Below, one piece after another: positions 8,511-17,517 of a stretch of 39,396 nt of DNA. The translations under genes and the position numbers were made by a program. The stretch lies in the NCBI GenBank assembly GCA_945833835.1, contig CAMAFR010000021.1, positions 1-39,396 on the forward strand. The letters are read 5' to 3'. Source of the DNA: an uncultured Bacteroides sp. GTDB taxonomy: Bacteria; Bacteroidota; Bacteroidia; Bacteroidales; Bacteroidaceae. Numbering within the stretch: the stretch's first letter is position 1; each line of letters starts with the position of its first letter. The notes beneath the pieces are model-generated. The model ran no database searches. It worked only from the letters and a program-made list of their open reading frames with translations, and was not told the origin of the DNA.

Positions 8511-10235
8511 TTAGCGGGGCTGCTCGCCTATCAGCCGGTTGCCGTTCTGCACAGGATTCCATCCGTCGGCACCTTTCAGCACCGTTTCGGGAGTATAAGG
8601 GCCGGCATCGGTCAGTTGCCTGCCGTAGGCGGCGCGTGCCTCCGACCGTGCGCCCTCGCCCCGGCTCTTGTATTCGGCATAGAAAACGGTCTGCTCATAG
8701 GACGGTTTGCCCCAGTTGTTCCAGCCCTGCGGCAGGATATGTCCTCCCATCTCACACTCGACAAAGACCACCTGTGCATCGGGACGCCACGGACGGGACA
8801 GGTAGACATCGCCCACCCCCTCGTCCGCCGTAAGGCGGCAATGCCAGAACACATAGCCATAGGGCCGACCGGGGTCTGTGGCAGGAGCCGTCAGATATCC
8901 CTTGCCAAGGCTGTGAATGGTGCAGTCTTTGAACACGGCGGTGCTCCACCCGAAAATGAAGTCGACCGTCCCCTCCACATAACATTCCTCATAATACTGG
9001 CGGCTCTGCTTGCCGTAGGTGTAGAGCGTGTCCTGGTTGCCCAGAAAACGGCAACGACGGAAATGGGCGCGGTCGCCCTCCACAAAGCAGGCCACGGCCT
9101 GCCCTACCCTGCCTGCGGTATTGGCCACCGTCAGACCTTCGGCATAAAAATCGGGCGCATAGACATACATCGTGGCCGAGCCCGATGTGGACATGGTCTC
9201 GCCCAGCCCGTTCGGTTTCGAGGCATAGCCATCACCGGTGATGACAGCTCCCTCCTCGGCCAGCAACGCCACATTGATTTTGCAGGCCGGCACAATGACA
9301 CATTCCTGATAGGTCCCCTTGCGCACCAGGATGGACGTACGCACGTTCTTCCGGAAATTGGGGACGGCATTGACGGCTTCCTGCACCGTGAAGAAATCGC
9401 CGCTACCGTCTTGTGCCACGACGAAATCGGTACGGCGGATGTGGGCAGCCAGCTGCGGGACACGCCGCTCCAGCGAATCGACCGCCAGACGGGCTACCCG
9501 TCGGGCACCGTAGACATTGAAATGGGTGTTGTCCTGCCGGCCCTTGGGACAGGCGGCCGACACGCCTGCGGGTATCCACATGAACAACTTTTTGGAGCCT
9601 TCTACCCCCAACGACTCCACCAGCCCCTTGGTGGCCCGATTCAAGTCAATAAAGCAGGTGCCGGTCTCGGCCGCCACCCGACGGGGAGACTCCAGATAAG
9701 CCCCGTGCGTATCGACCAGCGTGTCGCCCGTATCCACTGCCGACGAGAGCTCACTCCGCACATCATCGGCCTCCACGGCCTGCCGGTTCTCACCGAAATT
9801 GCGCCTGACCACCGAGTTGAACAGCACCGGTATGCCTCCCTTGGCACGGGTCTCGCGCACGAACCGCCTCAGATTGTCATCGAAGGTCGTACCAGGATCG
9901 GTATGTCGTTTCTCGTCCGCCTTCTCATCGTTATGTCCGAACTGTATGAAGACGTAATCACCCGGGCAAATCTTATCCGCCACCGTCTGCCAGCGTCCTT
10001 CGTCGATAAAGCTTTTCGAGCTACGTCCGTTCGCGGCATGGTTCTCCACCCGTATGCCTTCGTCAAAAAAACCACCCAGCATCTGGCCCCAGCCCCGTTC
10101 GCGGTTGCCGGCCGACAGGTCTTTGTCTGCCATGGTGGAGTCACCTATCAGGAAAATGGTGACCGCCTTCTTCGGCGTAGATGCCGTCAGCACCAACAGG
10201 AGCGTCAGGCAAATCAATAATGATGTCTTTCTCAT
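8511..10235 (-). CDS. Bimodular pectin esterase: SGNH (CE12-like) acetylesterase plus CE8 pectin methylesterase
   Basis: A 574-residue exported protein with an N-terminal signal peptide (about 1-19). Residues about 24-260 are an SGNH/GDSL hydrolase of the rhamnogalacturonan acetylesterase type: FLIGDSTMADK (Ser about 33), HAANGRSSKSF, FIQFGHNDEK, and DNTHFNVYGAR with the catalytic Asp and His. Residues about 268-570 are a CE8 pectin methylesterase: VVAQDGSGDF, GQAVACF, GNQDTLYT, VDFIFG and LSRPWRP, holding the Gln, two Asp and Arg of the active site. It would remove acetyl and methyl esters from pectin so that lyases can act. It is the last gene of a three-gene leftward operon, 47 bases after the PL10 gene. 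The frame extends about 100 codons upstream into that gene; the ATG at 10235 starts the signal peptide. Confidence 0.93.
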   Translation of the reverse strand: MRKTSLLICLTLLLVLTASTPKKAVTIFLIGDSTMADKDLSAGNRERGWGQMLGGFFDEGIRVENHAANGRSSKSFIDEGRWQTVADKICPGDYVFIQFGHNDEKADEKRHTDPGTTFDDNLRRFVRETRAKGGIPVLFNSVVRRNFGENRQAVEADDVRSELSSAVDTGDTLVDTHGAYLESPRRVAAETGTCFIDLNRATKGLVESLGVEGSKKLFMWIPAGVSAACPKGRQDNTHFNVYGARRVARLAVDSLERRVPQLAAHIRRTDFVVAQDGSGDFFTVQEAVNAVPNFRKNVRTSILVRKGTYQECVIVPACKINVALLAEEGAVITGDGYASKPNGLGETMSTSGSATMYVYAPDFYAEGLTVANTAGRVGQAVACFVEGDRAHFRRCRFLGNQDTLYTYGKQSRQYYEECYVEGTVDFIFGWSTAVFKDCTIHSLGKGYLTAPATDPGRPYGYVFWHCRLTADEGVGDVYLSRPWRPDAQVVFVECEMGGHILPQGWNNWGKPSYEQTVFYAEYKSRGEGARSEARAAYGRQLTDAGPYTPETVLKGADGWNPVQNGNRLIGEQPR

Positions 10236-10282
10236 GGAATGATATATAAATTTAAAATGAGTCATCAATACGCACCGGTCGC

Positions 10283-12490
10283 TCAGGGTTCGGAGGCCGG
10301 ACGTTGGAACTGCCGGTCGAAGAAGCGGAGGATGTCTTCCTGTATCTCCCGGCTGCAAAAGTGAGGCAGGTCGTACAGGCGGGTCTCGAAACGGTCGGCC
10401 ACGCCCTGGCTTTCCCACACCTGCCGCATCACGGCATAGGCCTCCTTCACCCCTTGTACGGGGAACAACTTGTCGCGCAGCCCGTTCACCAGCAGCAACG
10501 GCTTCGGACAGGCGATGGAGGCCACGTGCGGATAATCCATCCACTGCCGGAGTCCCGGCACCAGCATGGCGTATGCCGAGCCTCCCTTGTTCTGGTTGTT
10601 GGTGAGGGTCATCAGGCTGTCGGTCGTATTCATCCAGCAGACGGCGGCGGCAGCCTTGACGGCATCGGTGCCGGCTGCCGTCATCCAGGCCCGGTGCGCC
10701 CCCATCGAAAAGCCCATGGCCCCCACCTTTTCCTTGTCCACCATCGGCAGCGAGGCCAGAAACTCGGCACTGCGCAAGTCATCCCAGGCAATATAGCCTC
10801 CCCACGACAGGCCCATCTGCAACAGGTTGGCCGACAAGGCCTGCTGCGCATCATAGCGGGCATACTCCTTGCGGCCCCGTTCGCCCCAGAACAAGGCATC
10901 CACGGCCAGCACCACATAGCCATGGGCGGCCAGATAATCGCCCACATACTGCCCGTCATAGCACCGGGCACACCAGTCGTCGGCATCGAGGGCCGTCAGT
11001 TCCGGCACGTGGAAGGGGCGGACCATCTTTTCTTTCCCGATGGTGAAATGGGCACCATGATCGTGCAGCAGCAAGACGGCAGGATGAGGGCCTTCGGCAT
11101 CGGGCACCAACAAATAGGCCGGCACCCTGGACCATCCGGAGAGGTTGAACAATATCTTACGTGCCTCGTAGCCTTCGCGCCGCTCCGTCTCCAACACCTC
11201 CACGGCATAGGCCGCAGGAGCCGGAGGGGCGGGACTGATGCACTCCAGCAACTTCTGCCGCGCCTGCACGCGCCATGCGGAAAAATCCTTTTCGGACGAA
11301 TGTCCCCACGCCATCGGCCAGGTCAGTTGTCGCCTTGCATCCAAGTAGAACGAGGGCATATTGTCCTCCACCTCATAACCGGCATAACGGCTTTCGAGCT
11401 CCACACGCCGCAACCATTCCGGATAGGCGGCCAAGACAGCGGCCGGCTCGTCCACATACCAGTCATACCCCACCCTTCGCTCGGGCTCGACATCCTGCAA
11501 GCGGTACACTTTCACCCCATTGCGGTTACACAGGAACGGCCGGTTGTCTGCCAGCTCATAAAATCGGGACCACACGGCAGGTGCCTTCTTGTCCTTCACC
11601 ACCACTTTGTCGTACGGGTATTCAGGATTGGTCACCTGATGGGCAGGCACCGCCACCCGCTCGATGCGGATGCCGTGGATGGCCACCCGTTCGAGCCAGG
11701 CCACCGCCGCCTTCACCGCACCGACCACCTCCGGAGAGGGATGATGGATGTCCATCAGCAGGCGCAGCACCTCACAGGTTTCCCGTCCGGCCAACGAGGG
11801 CAATTCATACGAACGGGCCTGGGTAGGCAGCAGCGTCACATGGTCGTGCTGCTGCCCCCACCCGGTCTTCACACCGTCCTGCACATACTGTGTCTGCAAA
11901 ATCATGTCAATGCCCTTGCGGTAGGCCAGCAGGATGCGACGCCGCAGGGCATCGTCTATCCACGTAAACCGGAGGTCGCCTTCGTTGATGGCCTTGAACA
12001 GGCGCAGCACGCCGGTCGTGACATCGTCATTGAACGTAATGGCGTCCACATCCCATCCCCGCCAGCCACCGTTCTGGTGCTGGTGGGCCAGCAGGTACTC
12101 CAGTCCGCGCAGCGCCGACTCACGGTAACGGTGCTGCCGGGTCAAGGTATAGGCATGTGCCAGATAGACAATCTGCGGAAACGTGTTGCCATTGTCGATG
12201 GTACTGCTGCGGTGCAAATCGTCCAACGCCGCTTTCACCGAATCGGCCGGCAACTGTGCCAGCCAGTCAATGTTCTTCATCCAGCCTCCATCCTCATTCT
12301 GGTAGGCCACCAGGTTGTCGGCAATCCCGGTGTACTCCGTTGCGGCATAACGCCGGTAGTGACGCTCGGCGTGAAGCAGGTTCCAATGATGGATGCCATC
12401 ATCAAACGGAGTGACAGACGGTGCCGTCTGGGCAAAGGCCGCCACCGTTGCCAACAGCAGCCCCTGAAACAATAGGATTCTCTTCTTCAT
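10283..12490 (-). CDS. Bimodular PL10 pectate lyase plus C-terminal alpha/beta-hydrolase esterase
   Basis: A 735-residue exported protein (signal peptide ending AAFAQ, about 1-20). Residues about 30-350 match PL10 pectate lyase: YQNEDGGWMKNIDW, STIDNGNTFPQ, TFNDDVTTGVLR, QQHDHVTLLPTQARSYELPS and WSRFYELADNRPF. PL10 enzymes cut polygalacturonate by beta-elimination. The C-terminal half (about 430-735) is an alpha/beta hydrolase: HDHGAHFTIGKEKM, nucleophile GFSMGAHRAW (about 595), Asp in NGLRDKLFP, His in YDLPHFCS (about 710). This half resembles the CE19-type pectin methylesterases described from Bacteroides; that assignment is inference, and an acetylesterase is the alternative. Middle gene of the operon, 159 bases after GH105-CE8. 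The ATG at 12490 is chosen for its signal peptide. Confidence 0.92.
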   Translation of the reverse strand: MKKRILLFQGLLLATVAAFAQTAPSVTPFDDGIHHWNLLHAERHYRRYAATEYTGIADNLVAYQNEDGGWMKNIDWLAQLPADSVKAALDDLHRSSTIDNGNTFPQIVYLAHAYTLTRQHRYRESALRGLEYLLAHQHQNGGWRGWDVDAITFNDDVTTGVLRLFKAINEGDLRFTWIDDALRRRILLAYRKGIDMILQTQYVQDGVKTGWGQQHDHVTLLPTQARSYELPSLAGRETCEVLRLLMDIHHPSPEVVGAVKAAVAWLERVAIHGIRIERVAVPAHQVTNPEYPYDKVVVKDKKAPAVWSRFYELADNRPFLCNRNGVKVYRLQDVEPERRVGYDWYVDEPAAVLAAYPEWLRRVELESRYAGYEVEDNMPSFYLDARRQLTWPMAWGHSSEKDFSAWRVQARQKLLECISPAPPAPAAYAVEVLETERREGYEARKILFNLSGWSRVPAYLLVPDAEGPHPAVLLLHDHGAHFTIGKEKMVRPFHVPELTALDADDWCARCYDGQYVGDYLAAHGYVVLAVDALFWGERGRKEYARYDAQQALSANLLQMGLSWGGYIAWDDLRSAEFLASLPMVDKEKVGAMGFSMGAHRAWMTAAGTDAVKAAAAVCWMNTTDSLMTLTNNQNKGGSAYAMLVPGLRQWMDYPHVASIACPKPLLLVNGLRDKLFPVQGVKEAYAVMRQVWESQGVADRFETRLYDLPHFCSREIQEDILRFFDRQFQRPASEP

Positions 12491-12532
12491 ATCGGATATG
12501 CACATTAATGAACAATAGTTATCAGCAAAGAG

Positions 12533-12642
12533 CACAAAGACCACCAGGTGCCAAGAACATTCTTAATCTTCACATTCTTTTCAGCTTTCATCTTGTTATC
12601 ACCCTATTACCAATCAAAACCCGGCATCCTGGTGCCTTTGTG
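12533..12642. repeat. Intercistronic hairpin with CACAAAG/CTTTGTG arms
   Basis: CACAAAGACCACCAGG at 12533-12548 pairs, with one bulge, with CCTGGTGCCTTTGTG at 12628-12642, enclosing about 80 AT-rich bases. It fills most of the gap between the GH105-CE8 and PL10 genes. The arms belong to the same sequence family as the hairpins at 17381-17431 and 33346-33412. It may act as a partial terminator or as an mRNA stabiliser. Confidence 0.6.
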
Positions 12643-12649
12643 TCTGTAT

Positions 12650-14728
12650 TCAGAACCGGAACGACGCCTGTTCGGCCAGCCAGGCCTTGGCCTCTTTGTC
12701 CGTCAGCTTTTTCGCCCAGGCCGCTGTTGAAGCCACCGGCTGTCCCTGGCACCGGTTGCCATATTCGGCATAACGGGCCGTCTTCTCATTGGCCGGATTC
12801 CGCCAGTTGTGCCAGCCCTCCGGAAGGATGTGGCCGCCCAGTTCACACTCCATAAACAAAGTATGGGCATACGGCCGCCAGGGCCGTCCCAGATAAACCC
12901 GGCTGACCCCCTCATCGGCCGTCAGCCGGCAACGATGGAACACATAGCCCATCGGCACCTCCTGCGGGGTGGAAGCCGCCGTCACATACGAATTGGCCTT
13001 GCTATGGATGTCACACTGTTCGAACCAGGCCGTGGCAGGACCGAAAATGAAGTCGGTCGTCCCCTCGATGTAACACTGCTCGAACAACAGGCGGGTGCGG
13101 GCCCGTCCCGTATAGACCGTGTCCTGATTGCCCAAAAAGCGGCACCCTATGAACCGGATGCAGTCGCCCTCGGTATGCAGGGCCACGGCCTGCCCCAAAC
13201 GGGGCGCATTGTTCTCTATCGTCAGGTTCCGGAAGGTGACATGACTGCCGTCTACCTTCAGCGTATAGGTACGGAAAGTGCCCATCCGGTTGATGTTGGC
13301 ATGGTCGGCCCAGGTAATGACGGTAGTGGCCGCCTCCTCACCCACCACCTCGATGTTCTCTAACCACGACGGCAGCACCACCTTCTCCTTATAAATGCCT
13401 TTCTTGACGTAGATGGTGACCTTATAATCCATAAAGGCCCGGCAGGCCTCGAAGGCTTCGCCCAACGTACGGAAATCTCCGCTGCCGTCTTGTGCCACCA
13501 TCAGCTGGCGGGGCTCCGCAAACACCCGGTCGGCATCGGGAAGCCGCTCCCACTCCAGACTGGCCAGGATAAAGGGTGCCACGGCCTTCGGGTCATTGTC
13601 GCGGATGGTTTCATGAATATAATAGTCATAGTCACCGCTGCGGTAGACCGTACCGCCTAGCCCGGCCACGGCGCAGGCCCGGGTGATGGACACCTGCCCA
13701 CCTTCTTCGGTACGGACAAACTCCCGGAGAATCCCCTCATACCCCTTGCGCGCCACGGCAAAATAAGCACGGTCCAGATACCCCTTGCGCACCGCCTTGA
13801 AGAGGGCATAGACAAACATCGCCGAGCAGGAGGATTCCAGGTAATTGCCTTCCTCACCGCTGCGGTCCATCACCTGGTACCACAAGCCTTCGGGGCTCTG
13901 GTATTTCTTCAGGGCCTCTGCAAGGGTGCTGAGTATGACCAATACCGAGTCACGGCCCGGCTCGTGGAGGGGAATGAAGTCCAGGTTGTCCACCAAGGCC
14001 ATGGCATACCACCCCAACGCACGTCCCCAACAATGCTTGGACTGACCGGTGACAGGGTCGGCCCACTTTTGCGTACGGCTCACGTCACAGGCATGACGGA
14101 ACAATCCTGTCGCGGGGTCGAACGTATGGCGGGCCGCCAGCTGGAGCTGCCGGATGACCTCCTGATAGGCGGCAGGCTCGTTGTTGCGAAAGGCGTATTC
14201 GGCCAGAAAAGGAGTGCCCATATACACCCCGTCCAGCCACATCTGGTGGGGATAGACTTTCTTATGCCAAAAACCGCCATCGGCATTGCGGGGATGCCCC
14301 TCGAACTGGCTCCGCAACAAGGCCAGCGCTTTCTTGTATTTGGGGTTTTTGGTCTGTTCGTAGATGCGGAACAGGAACTTGCCCGAGTTGATCCGGTCCA
14401 GGCTATAATCTTCGAGCCGGTATTTTTTGATGGTTCCGTCTTCATTGACCATCGTGTCGGCATAAGCCAGCGCATAGCGGAAGAACGTGGTGTCACCGTA
14501 ACGGTCGTACACATCGAGCATCGCGCCCAGCTCCAGCCCGTGGCAATAATCCCATTTCAACTCTTTCTGGAAATCCAGCTGCCACGACTCAGGGTTGCGC
14601 ACCAGCTCCGACTGCGCCATCCGCACCGACCAAGGCTGTTGCGGCTCGGGAAGCTGCGCCCGCAGAAAGGCCGTCCAAGCCGGCAGGCACACCACCAGCC
14701 AGCTTATCAAAAATAATTTGTTTTTCAT
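12650..14728 (-). CDS. Bimodular GH105 unsaturated galacturonyl hydrolase plus CE8 pectin methylesterase
   Basis: A 692-residue exported protein (signal peptide about 1-24). Residues about 45-390 match GH105 (YteR/YesR family), which hydrates and releases the unsaturated uronic acid left by pectate or rhamnogalacturonan lyases: DRINSGKFLFRIYEQ, MWLDGVYMGTPFLAEYA with the general-acid Asp, and GRALGWYAMALVD. Residues about 395-690 are a CE8 pectin methylesterase: MVAQDGSGDFRTLGEAFEAC, GQAVALHTEG, GNQDTVYTG, TDFIFGPATAWF, LGRPWRPYAHT. First gene of the leftward operon, directly after the divergent promoter region. The frame can open with TTG at 14734; the ATG at 14728 is preferred. The product, 4-deoxy-5-ketouronate, is the substrate of the KduI encoded on the other arm. 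Confidence 0.94.
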   Translation of the reverse strand: MKNKLFLISWLVVCLPAWTAFLRAQLPEPQQPWSVRMAQSELVRNPESWQLDFQKELKWDYCHGLELGAMLDVYDRYGDTTFFRYALAYADTMVNEDGTIKKYRLEDYSLDRINSGKFLFRIYEQTKNPKYKKALALLRSQFEGHPRNADGGFWHKKVYPHQMWLDGVYMGTPFLAEYAFRNNEPAAYQEVIRQLQLAARHTFDPATGLFRHACDVSRTQKWADPVTGQSKHCWGRALGWYAMALVDNLDFIPLHEPGRDSVLVILSTLAEALKKYQSPEGLWYQVMDRSGEEGNYLESSCSAMFVYALFKAVRKGYLDRAYFAVARKGYEGILREFVRTEEGGQVSITRACAVAGLGGTVYRSGDYDYYIHETIRDNDPKAVAPFILASLEWERLPDADRVFAEPRQLMVAQDGSGDFRTLGEAFEACRAFMDYKVTIYVKKGIYKEKVVLPSWLENIEVVGEEAATTVITWADHANINRMGTFRTYTLKVDGSHVTFRNLTIENNAPRLGQAVALHTEGDCIRFIGCRFLGNQDTVYTGRARTRLLFEQCYIEGTTDFIFGPATAWFEQCDIHSKANSYVTAASTPQEVPMGYVFHRCRLTADEGVSRVYLGRPWRPYAHTLFMECELGGHILPEGWHNWRNPANEKTARYAEYGNRCQGQPVASTAAWAKKLTDKEAKAWLAEQASFRF

Positions 14729-14774
14729 AAGCAATCATTTAAGTTTAAACAAATGTTCGTTCGTATTTAAAGTA

Positions 14775-14782
14775 CAAAGATA
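14775..14782 (-). promoter_or_regulatory. -7 box of the leftward pectin operon
   Basis: TATCTTTG on the minus strand, an exact Bacteroides -7 match, about 47 bases before the GH105-CE8 start. No clear TTG lies at the -33 position, where the candidate operator half-site begins. That would suit a promoter that depends on an activator. Confidence 0.65.
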
Positions 14783-14790
14783 ACGGTTGC

Positions 14791-14893
14791 CTACTTACCC
14801 CATGTGGACTTTTTGGGAAGAAAGGTCGAGATTCTCATCGATGGAGCAGTATTATTGTGTGCGCAAACGGTAAAAATTGTCCAAAGTAGGTAG
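14791..14893. promoter_or_regulatory. Candidate inverted operator pair between the divergent pectin promoters
   Basis: On the plus strand CTACTTAC (14791-14798) is followed by GGACTTTTT (14806-14814). On the minus strand CTACCTAC (complement of 14886-14893) is followed by GGAC and, two bases later, TTTTT (complement of 14872-14882). The two copies face each other, one next to the leftward -7 box and one upstream of the rightward -33 element. The internal spacing differs (7 versus 3 bases), so the match is imperfect. An HTCS AraC-type domain or another uronate regulator could bind here; this is inference. Confidence 0.35.
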
Positions 14894-14919
14894 TCAGATT
14901 GATTTAAATGCGATTTCAA

Positions 14920-14950
14920 TTGCAGATGTCACGAAAAGAACTTATTTTTG
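14920..14950 (+). promoter_or_regulatory. Promoter of the rightward uronate operon
   Basis: TTG at 14920-14922 and TATTTTTG at 14943-14950 (fits TAnnTTTG) are 20 bases apart. The leader to the ATG at 15010 is about 50 bases. Confidence 0.75.
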
Positions 14951-15009
14951 AAGCAATTATCATTCTACTCACCCTTAAAATCATCAACTAAAGAAAAACA
15001 ATTCGGATT

Positions 15010-16407
15010 ATGGAACAAGTTTTCAGCTACATCATCGGCCTGGGGGCCGCGGTGATGATGCCTATTATTTTCACGATTCTGGGCGTGTGCATCGGAATCA
15101 AGTTCGGCAAGGCTTTGAAGAGCGGCCTGCTGGTTGGAGTGGGTTTTGTTGGACTCTCGGTCATCACCGCCTTGCTGACCAGCAGCCTGGGCCCGGCACT
15201 GAGTAAGGTCGTCGAAATTTACGGATTACAATTAAAGGTGTTCGACATGGGCTGGCCGGCAGCGGCAGCAGTGGCCTACAACACCTCGGTGGGGGCGTTC
15301 ATCATCCCGGTGTGTCTGGGGGTCAACCTGCTGATGCTGCTCACCAAGACCACCCGCACGGTGAATATCGACTTGTGGAACTACTGGCACTTCGCCTTTA
15401 TCGGTGCCGTGGTCTATTTTGCCAGCGGCAACATCTGGTGGGGTTTTTTTGCCGCCATCATCTGTTATATCATCACGCTGATACTGGCCGACCTCACCGC
15501 AAAAGATTTTCAAGGATATTATGACAAGATGGAGGGCATCTCCATCCCCCAGCCTTTCTGCCAAGGGTTTGTACCGTTTGCCGTGGTCATCAACAAAGCC
15601 CTCGACCTCATCCCCGGTTTCGAGAAGCTGAACATCGACTCGGAAGGCATGAAGAAGAAGTTCGGACTGATGGGCGAACCGCTGTTCCTCGGCATCCTGG
15701 TGGGCTGCGGCATCGGCGCACTGGCTTGCAAGAACGGGGCGGAAGTCATCGACAGGATTCCCAACATCTTGGGGTTAGGCATCAAGATGGGGGCGGTCAT
15801 GGAGCTGATACCGCGCATCACCGCCCTGTTCATCGAAGGGTTGCGTCCCATCTCTGACGCCACCCGCGAGCTGATTGCCCGCAAGTTCAAAGGCAACACC
15901 AGCCTGCACATCGGCATGAGTCCGGCCCTGGTCATCGGCCACCCCACCACACTGGTCGTATCGCTGCTGCTCATCCCCGCCACCTTGTTGCTGGCAGTGG
16001 CATTGCCCGGCAACGAGTTCCTGCCATTGGCATCGCTGGCCGGCATGTTCTACCTCTTCCCGATGGTGTTGCCCATCACCAAAGGCAATGTGCTGAAGAC
16101 ATTCATCATCGGCCTGGTGGTCATCGTCATCGGCCTTTATTTTGTGACCGACCTGGCCCCCTTCTTCACCCAGGCCGCCCACGACGCCTACGAAGTGACC
16201 GTCGCCAAAGGAAGCCCCGACGGCGCACTGAAGATACCCGACGGTTTTGAAGGCGGCGCACTCGACTTCGCCTCCAGCCCGTTTGCCTGGATCATCTTCC
16301 ATCTGGTGCATAACCTCCAATGGATCGGTTCGGCCATCTTAGTGGTCTTCACCCTGGGCTTCGCCGCATACAACCGCCGCCGTATCCTCCGTGAAAGTAA
16401 ACTATAA
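15010..16407 (+). CDS. Orphan PTS galactitol-type EIIC permease (GatC-like)
   Basis: A 465-residue polytopic membrane protein with around ten hydrophobic segments and the character of the galactitol-family PTS EIIC component, including [20 protein letters not shown] near the start, [18 protein letters not shown], and [18 protein letters not shown] later on. In a classical PTS, EIIC carries the sugar while EIIA and EIIB phosphorylate it. No EIIA, EIIB, HPr or EI gene is present in the window, and Bacteroides are generally thought to lack a functional PEP-PTS. The neighbours (KduI, ExuT-like transporter, pectin enzymes) suggest uptake of a uronate or related acid without phosphorylation. First gene of the rightward operon; its stop lies 25 bases before the chosen kduI start. 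Confidence 0.85.
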   Translation: MEQVFSYIIGLGAAVMMPIIFTILGVCIGIKFGKALKSGLLVGVGFVGLSVITALLTSSLGPALSKVVEIYGLQLKVFDMGWPAAAAVAYNTSVGAFIIPVCLGVNLLMLLTKTTRTVNIDLWNYWHFAFIGAVVYFASGNIWWGFFAAIICYIITLILADLTAKDFQGYYDKMEGISIPQPFCQGFVPFAVVINKALDLIPGFEKLNIDSEGMKKKFGLMGEPLFLGILVGCGIGALACKNGAEVIDRIPNILGLGIKMGAVMELIPRITALFIEGLRPISDATRELIARKFKGNTSLHIGMSPALVIGHPTTLVVSLLLIPATLLLAVALPGNEFLPLASLAGMFYLFPMVLPITKGNVLKTFIIGLVVIVIGLYFVTDLAPFFTQAAHDAYEVTVAKGSPDGALKIPDGFEGGALDFASSPFAWIIFHLVHNLQWIGSAILVVFTLGFAAYNRRRILRESKL

Positions 16408-16432
16408 AATAATGTATAAATATCAAGAACGT

Positions 16433-17353
16433 ATGAACAGACTTTTTACTGCCCTTGCTGCCGGCTTCATGGCATTGTCAGCCAGCGCACAAGTCAATTA
16501 TTGCATCAAACCCGCCTGCCATCCCGCCGATGTGAAGGAATACGACACCGAAACCCTCCGCAGCCGGTTCCTGATGGAAAAAGTGATGGTGAACGATGAG
16601 ATCAACGTGACCTACTCCATGTATGACCGCTTCATCTTCGGCGGAGCCGTACCCGCCACCAAAGAGTTGAAGCTGGAAACCATTGACCCGCTGAAAGCCC
16701 CCTATTTCCTGTTCAACCGCGAATTGGGTGTCATCAATGTAGGTGGCGAAGGCATTGTGACCGTAGACGGCAAAGAGTACACCCTGAACTTCCGGGAAGC
16801 ACTCTATGTGGGACGTGGCAACAAAGACATCACCTTCAAGAGCAAAGATGCCTCCCAGCCGGCCCACTTCTACATCAACTCCGCCCTTGCCCACAAGGCC
16901 TACAAAACACAGTGGATCACCATCGACGGCCGAAAAGGCTCTATCAAAGCCAAATCGATTGCAGCCGGCAAACTGGAAGAAAGCAACGACCGTGTCATCA
17001 ACCAGCTGATTGTCAACAACGTGCTCGAAGAAGGGCCGTGCCAGCTCCAGATGGGCTTGACCGAGCTGAAACCAGGCAGTGTATGGAACACGATGCCCGC
17101 ACACACCCATACCCGCCGCATGGAGGCCTACTTCTACTTCAACGTGCCTGCCGGCAACATGATTTGTCACTTAATGGGCGAACCGCAGCAGGAACGCCTC
17201 GTATGGCTGGCCAACGAGCAAGCCATCGTCTCTCCCGAATGGTCCATCCACGCCGCCGCCGGCACCAGCAACTATATGTTCATCTGGGGAATGGCCGGTG
17301 AGAACCTCGACTACAACGATAAAGACAATATTCCTTACACCGAAATGAGATAA
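16433..17353 (+). CDS. kduI: 5-dehydro-4-deoxy-D-glucuronate isomerase (KduI) with a signal peptide
   Basis: KduI converts the 4-deoxy-5-keto-uronate released from unsaturated oligogalacturonides into 3-deoxy-D-glycero-2,5-hexodiulosonate. Cupin-family signatures are [62 protein letters not shown], and [20 protein letters not shown]; the HTH pair, the following Glu and the later His are the expected metal ligands. What is odd is a hydrophobic N-terminus, [20 protein letters not shown], which looks like a cleavable signal peptide that ordinary cytoplasmic KduI (about 280 residues) lacks. The protein is 306 residues from the ATG at 16433; in-frame ATGs at 16412 and 16391 would lengthen the n-region only. 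Periplasmic isomerisation before uptake is inferred. Confidence 0.92.
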   Translation: MNRLFTALAAGFMALSASAQVNYCIKPACHPADVKEYDTETLRSRFLMEKVMVNDEINVTYSMYDRFIFGGAVPATKELKLETIDPLKAPYFLFNRELGVINVGGEGIVTVDGKEYTLNFREALYVGRGNKDITFKSKDASQPAHFYINSALAHKAYKTQWITIDGRKGSIKAKSIAAGKLEESNDRVINQLIVNNVLEEGPCQLQMGLTELKPGSVWNTMPAHTHTRRMEAYFYFNVPAGNMICHLMGEPQQERLVWLANEQAIVSPEWSIHAAAGTSNYMFIWGMAGENLDYNDKDNIPYTEMR

Positions 17354-17380
17354 ACTCATCTCTTTCAAGTTTCTACAGAG

Positions 17381-17431
17381 ACACAAAGCCTGTTTCCAGC
17401 TTCCATCGGAAACGAAGAAACGGCTTTGTGT
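17381..17431. terminator. Hairpin between kduI and exuT
   Basis: ACACAAAGCC at 17381-17390 pairs with GGCTTTGTGT at 17422-17431, and an inner stem GTTTCC/GGAAAC (17392-17397, 17408-17413) extends it. It lies 28 bases past the kduI stop and about 90 bases before the exuT start. It could end the first two genes' transcript or attenuate exuT. Its arms match those at 12533-12642 and 33346-33412. Confidence 0.6.
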
Positions 17432-17517
17432 TTCGTATCGTCATGCCTTTACCGGAAGGTCACCCCCTTGAAAAACTGACAGGTATACCCATTTTTAACA
17501 ATAACAATAACCCTACC

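Noticed and set aside
8364..10220. 618-codon plus-strand frame opposite the CE12-CE8 gene
   Set aside because: Antisense shadow; no signal, domain or motif.
10304..12475. 723-codon plus-strand frame opposite the PL10 gene
   Set aside because: Antisense shadow with His-, Gln- and Gly-rich composition; PL10 motifs are on the minus strand.
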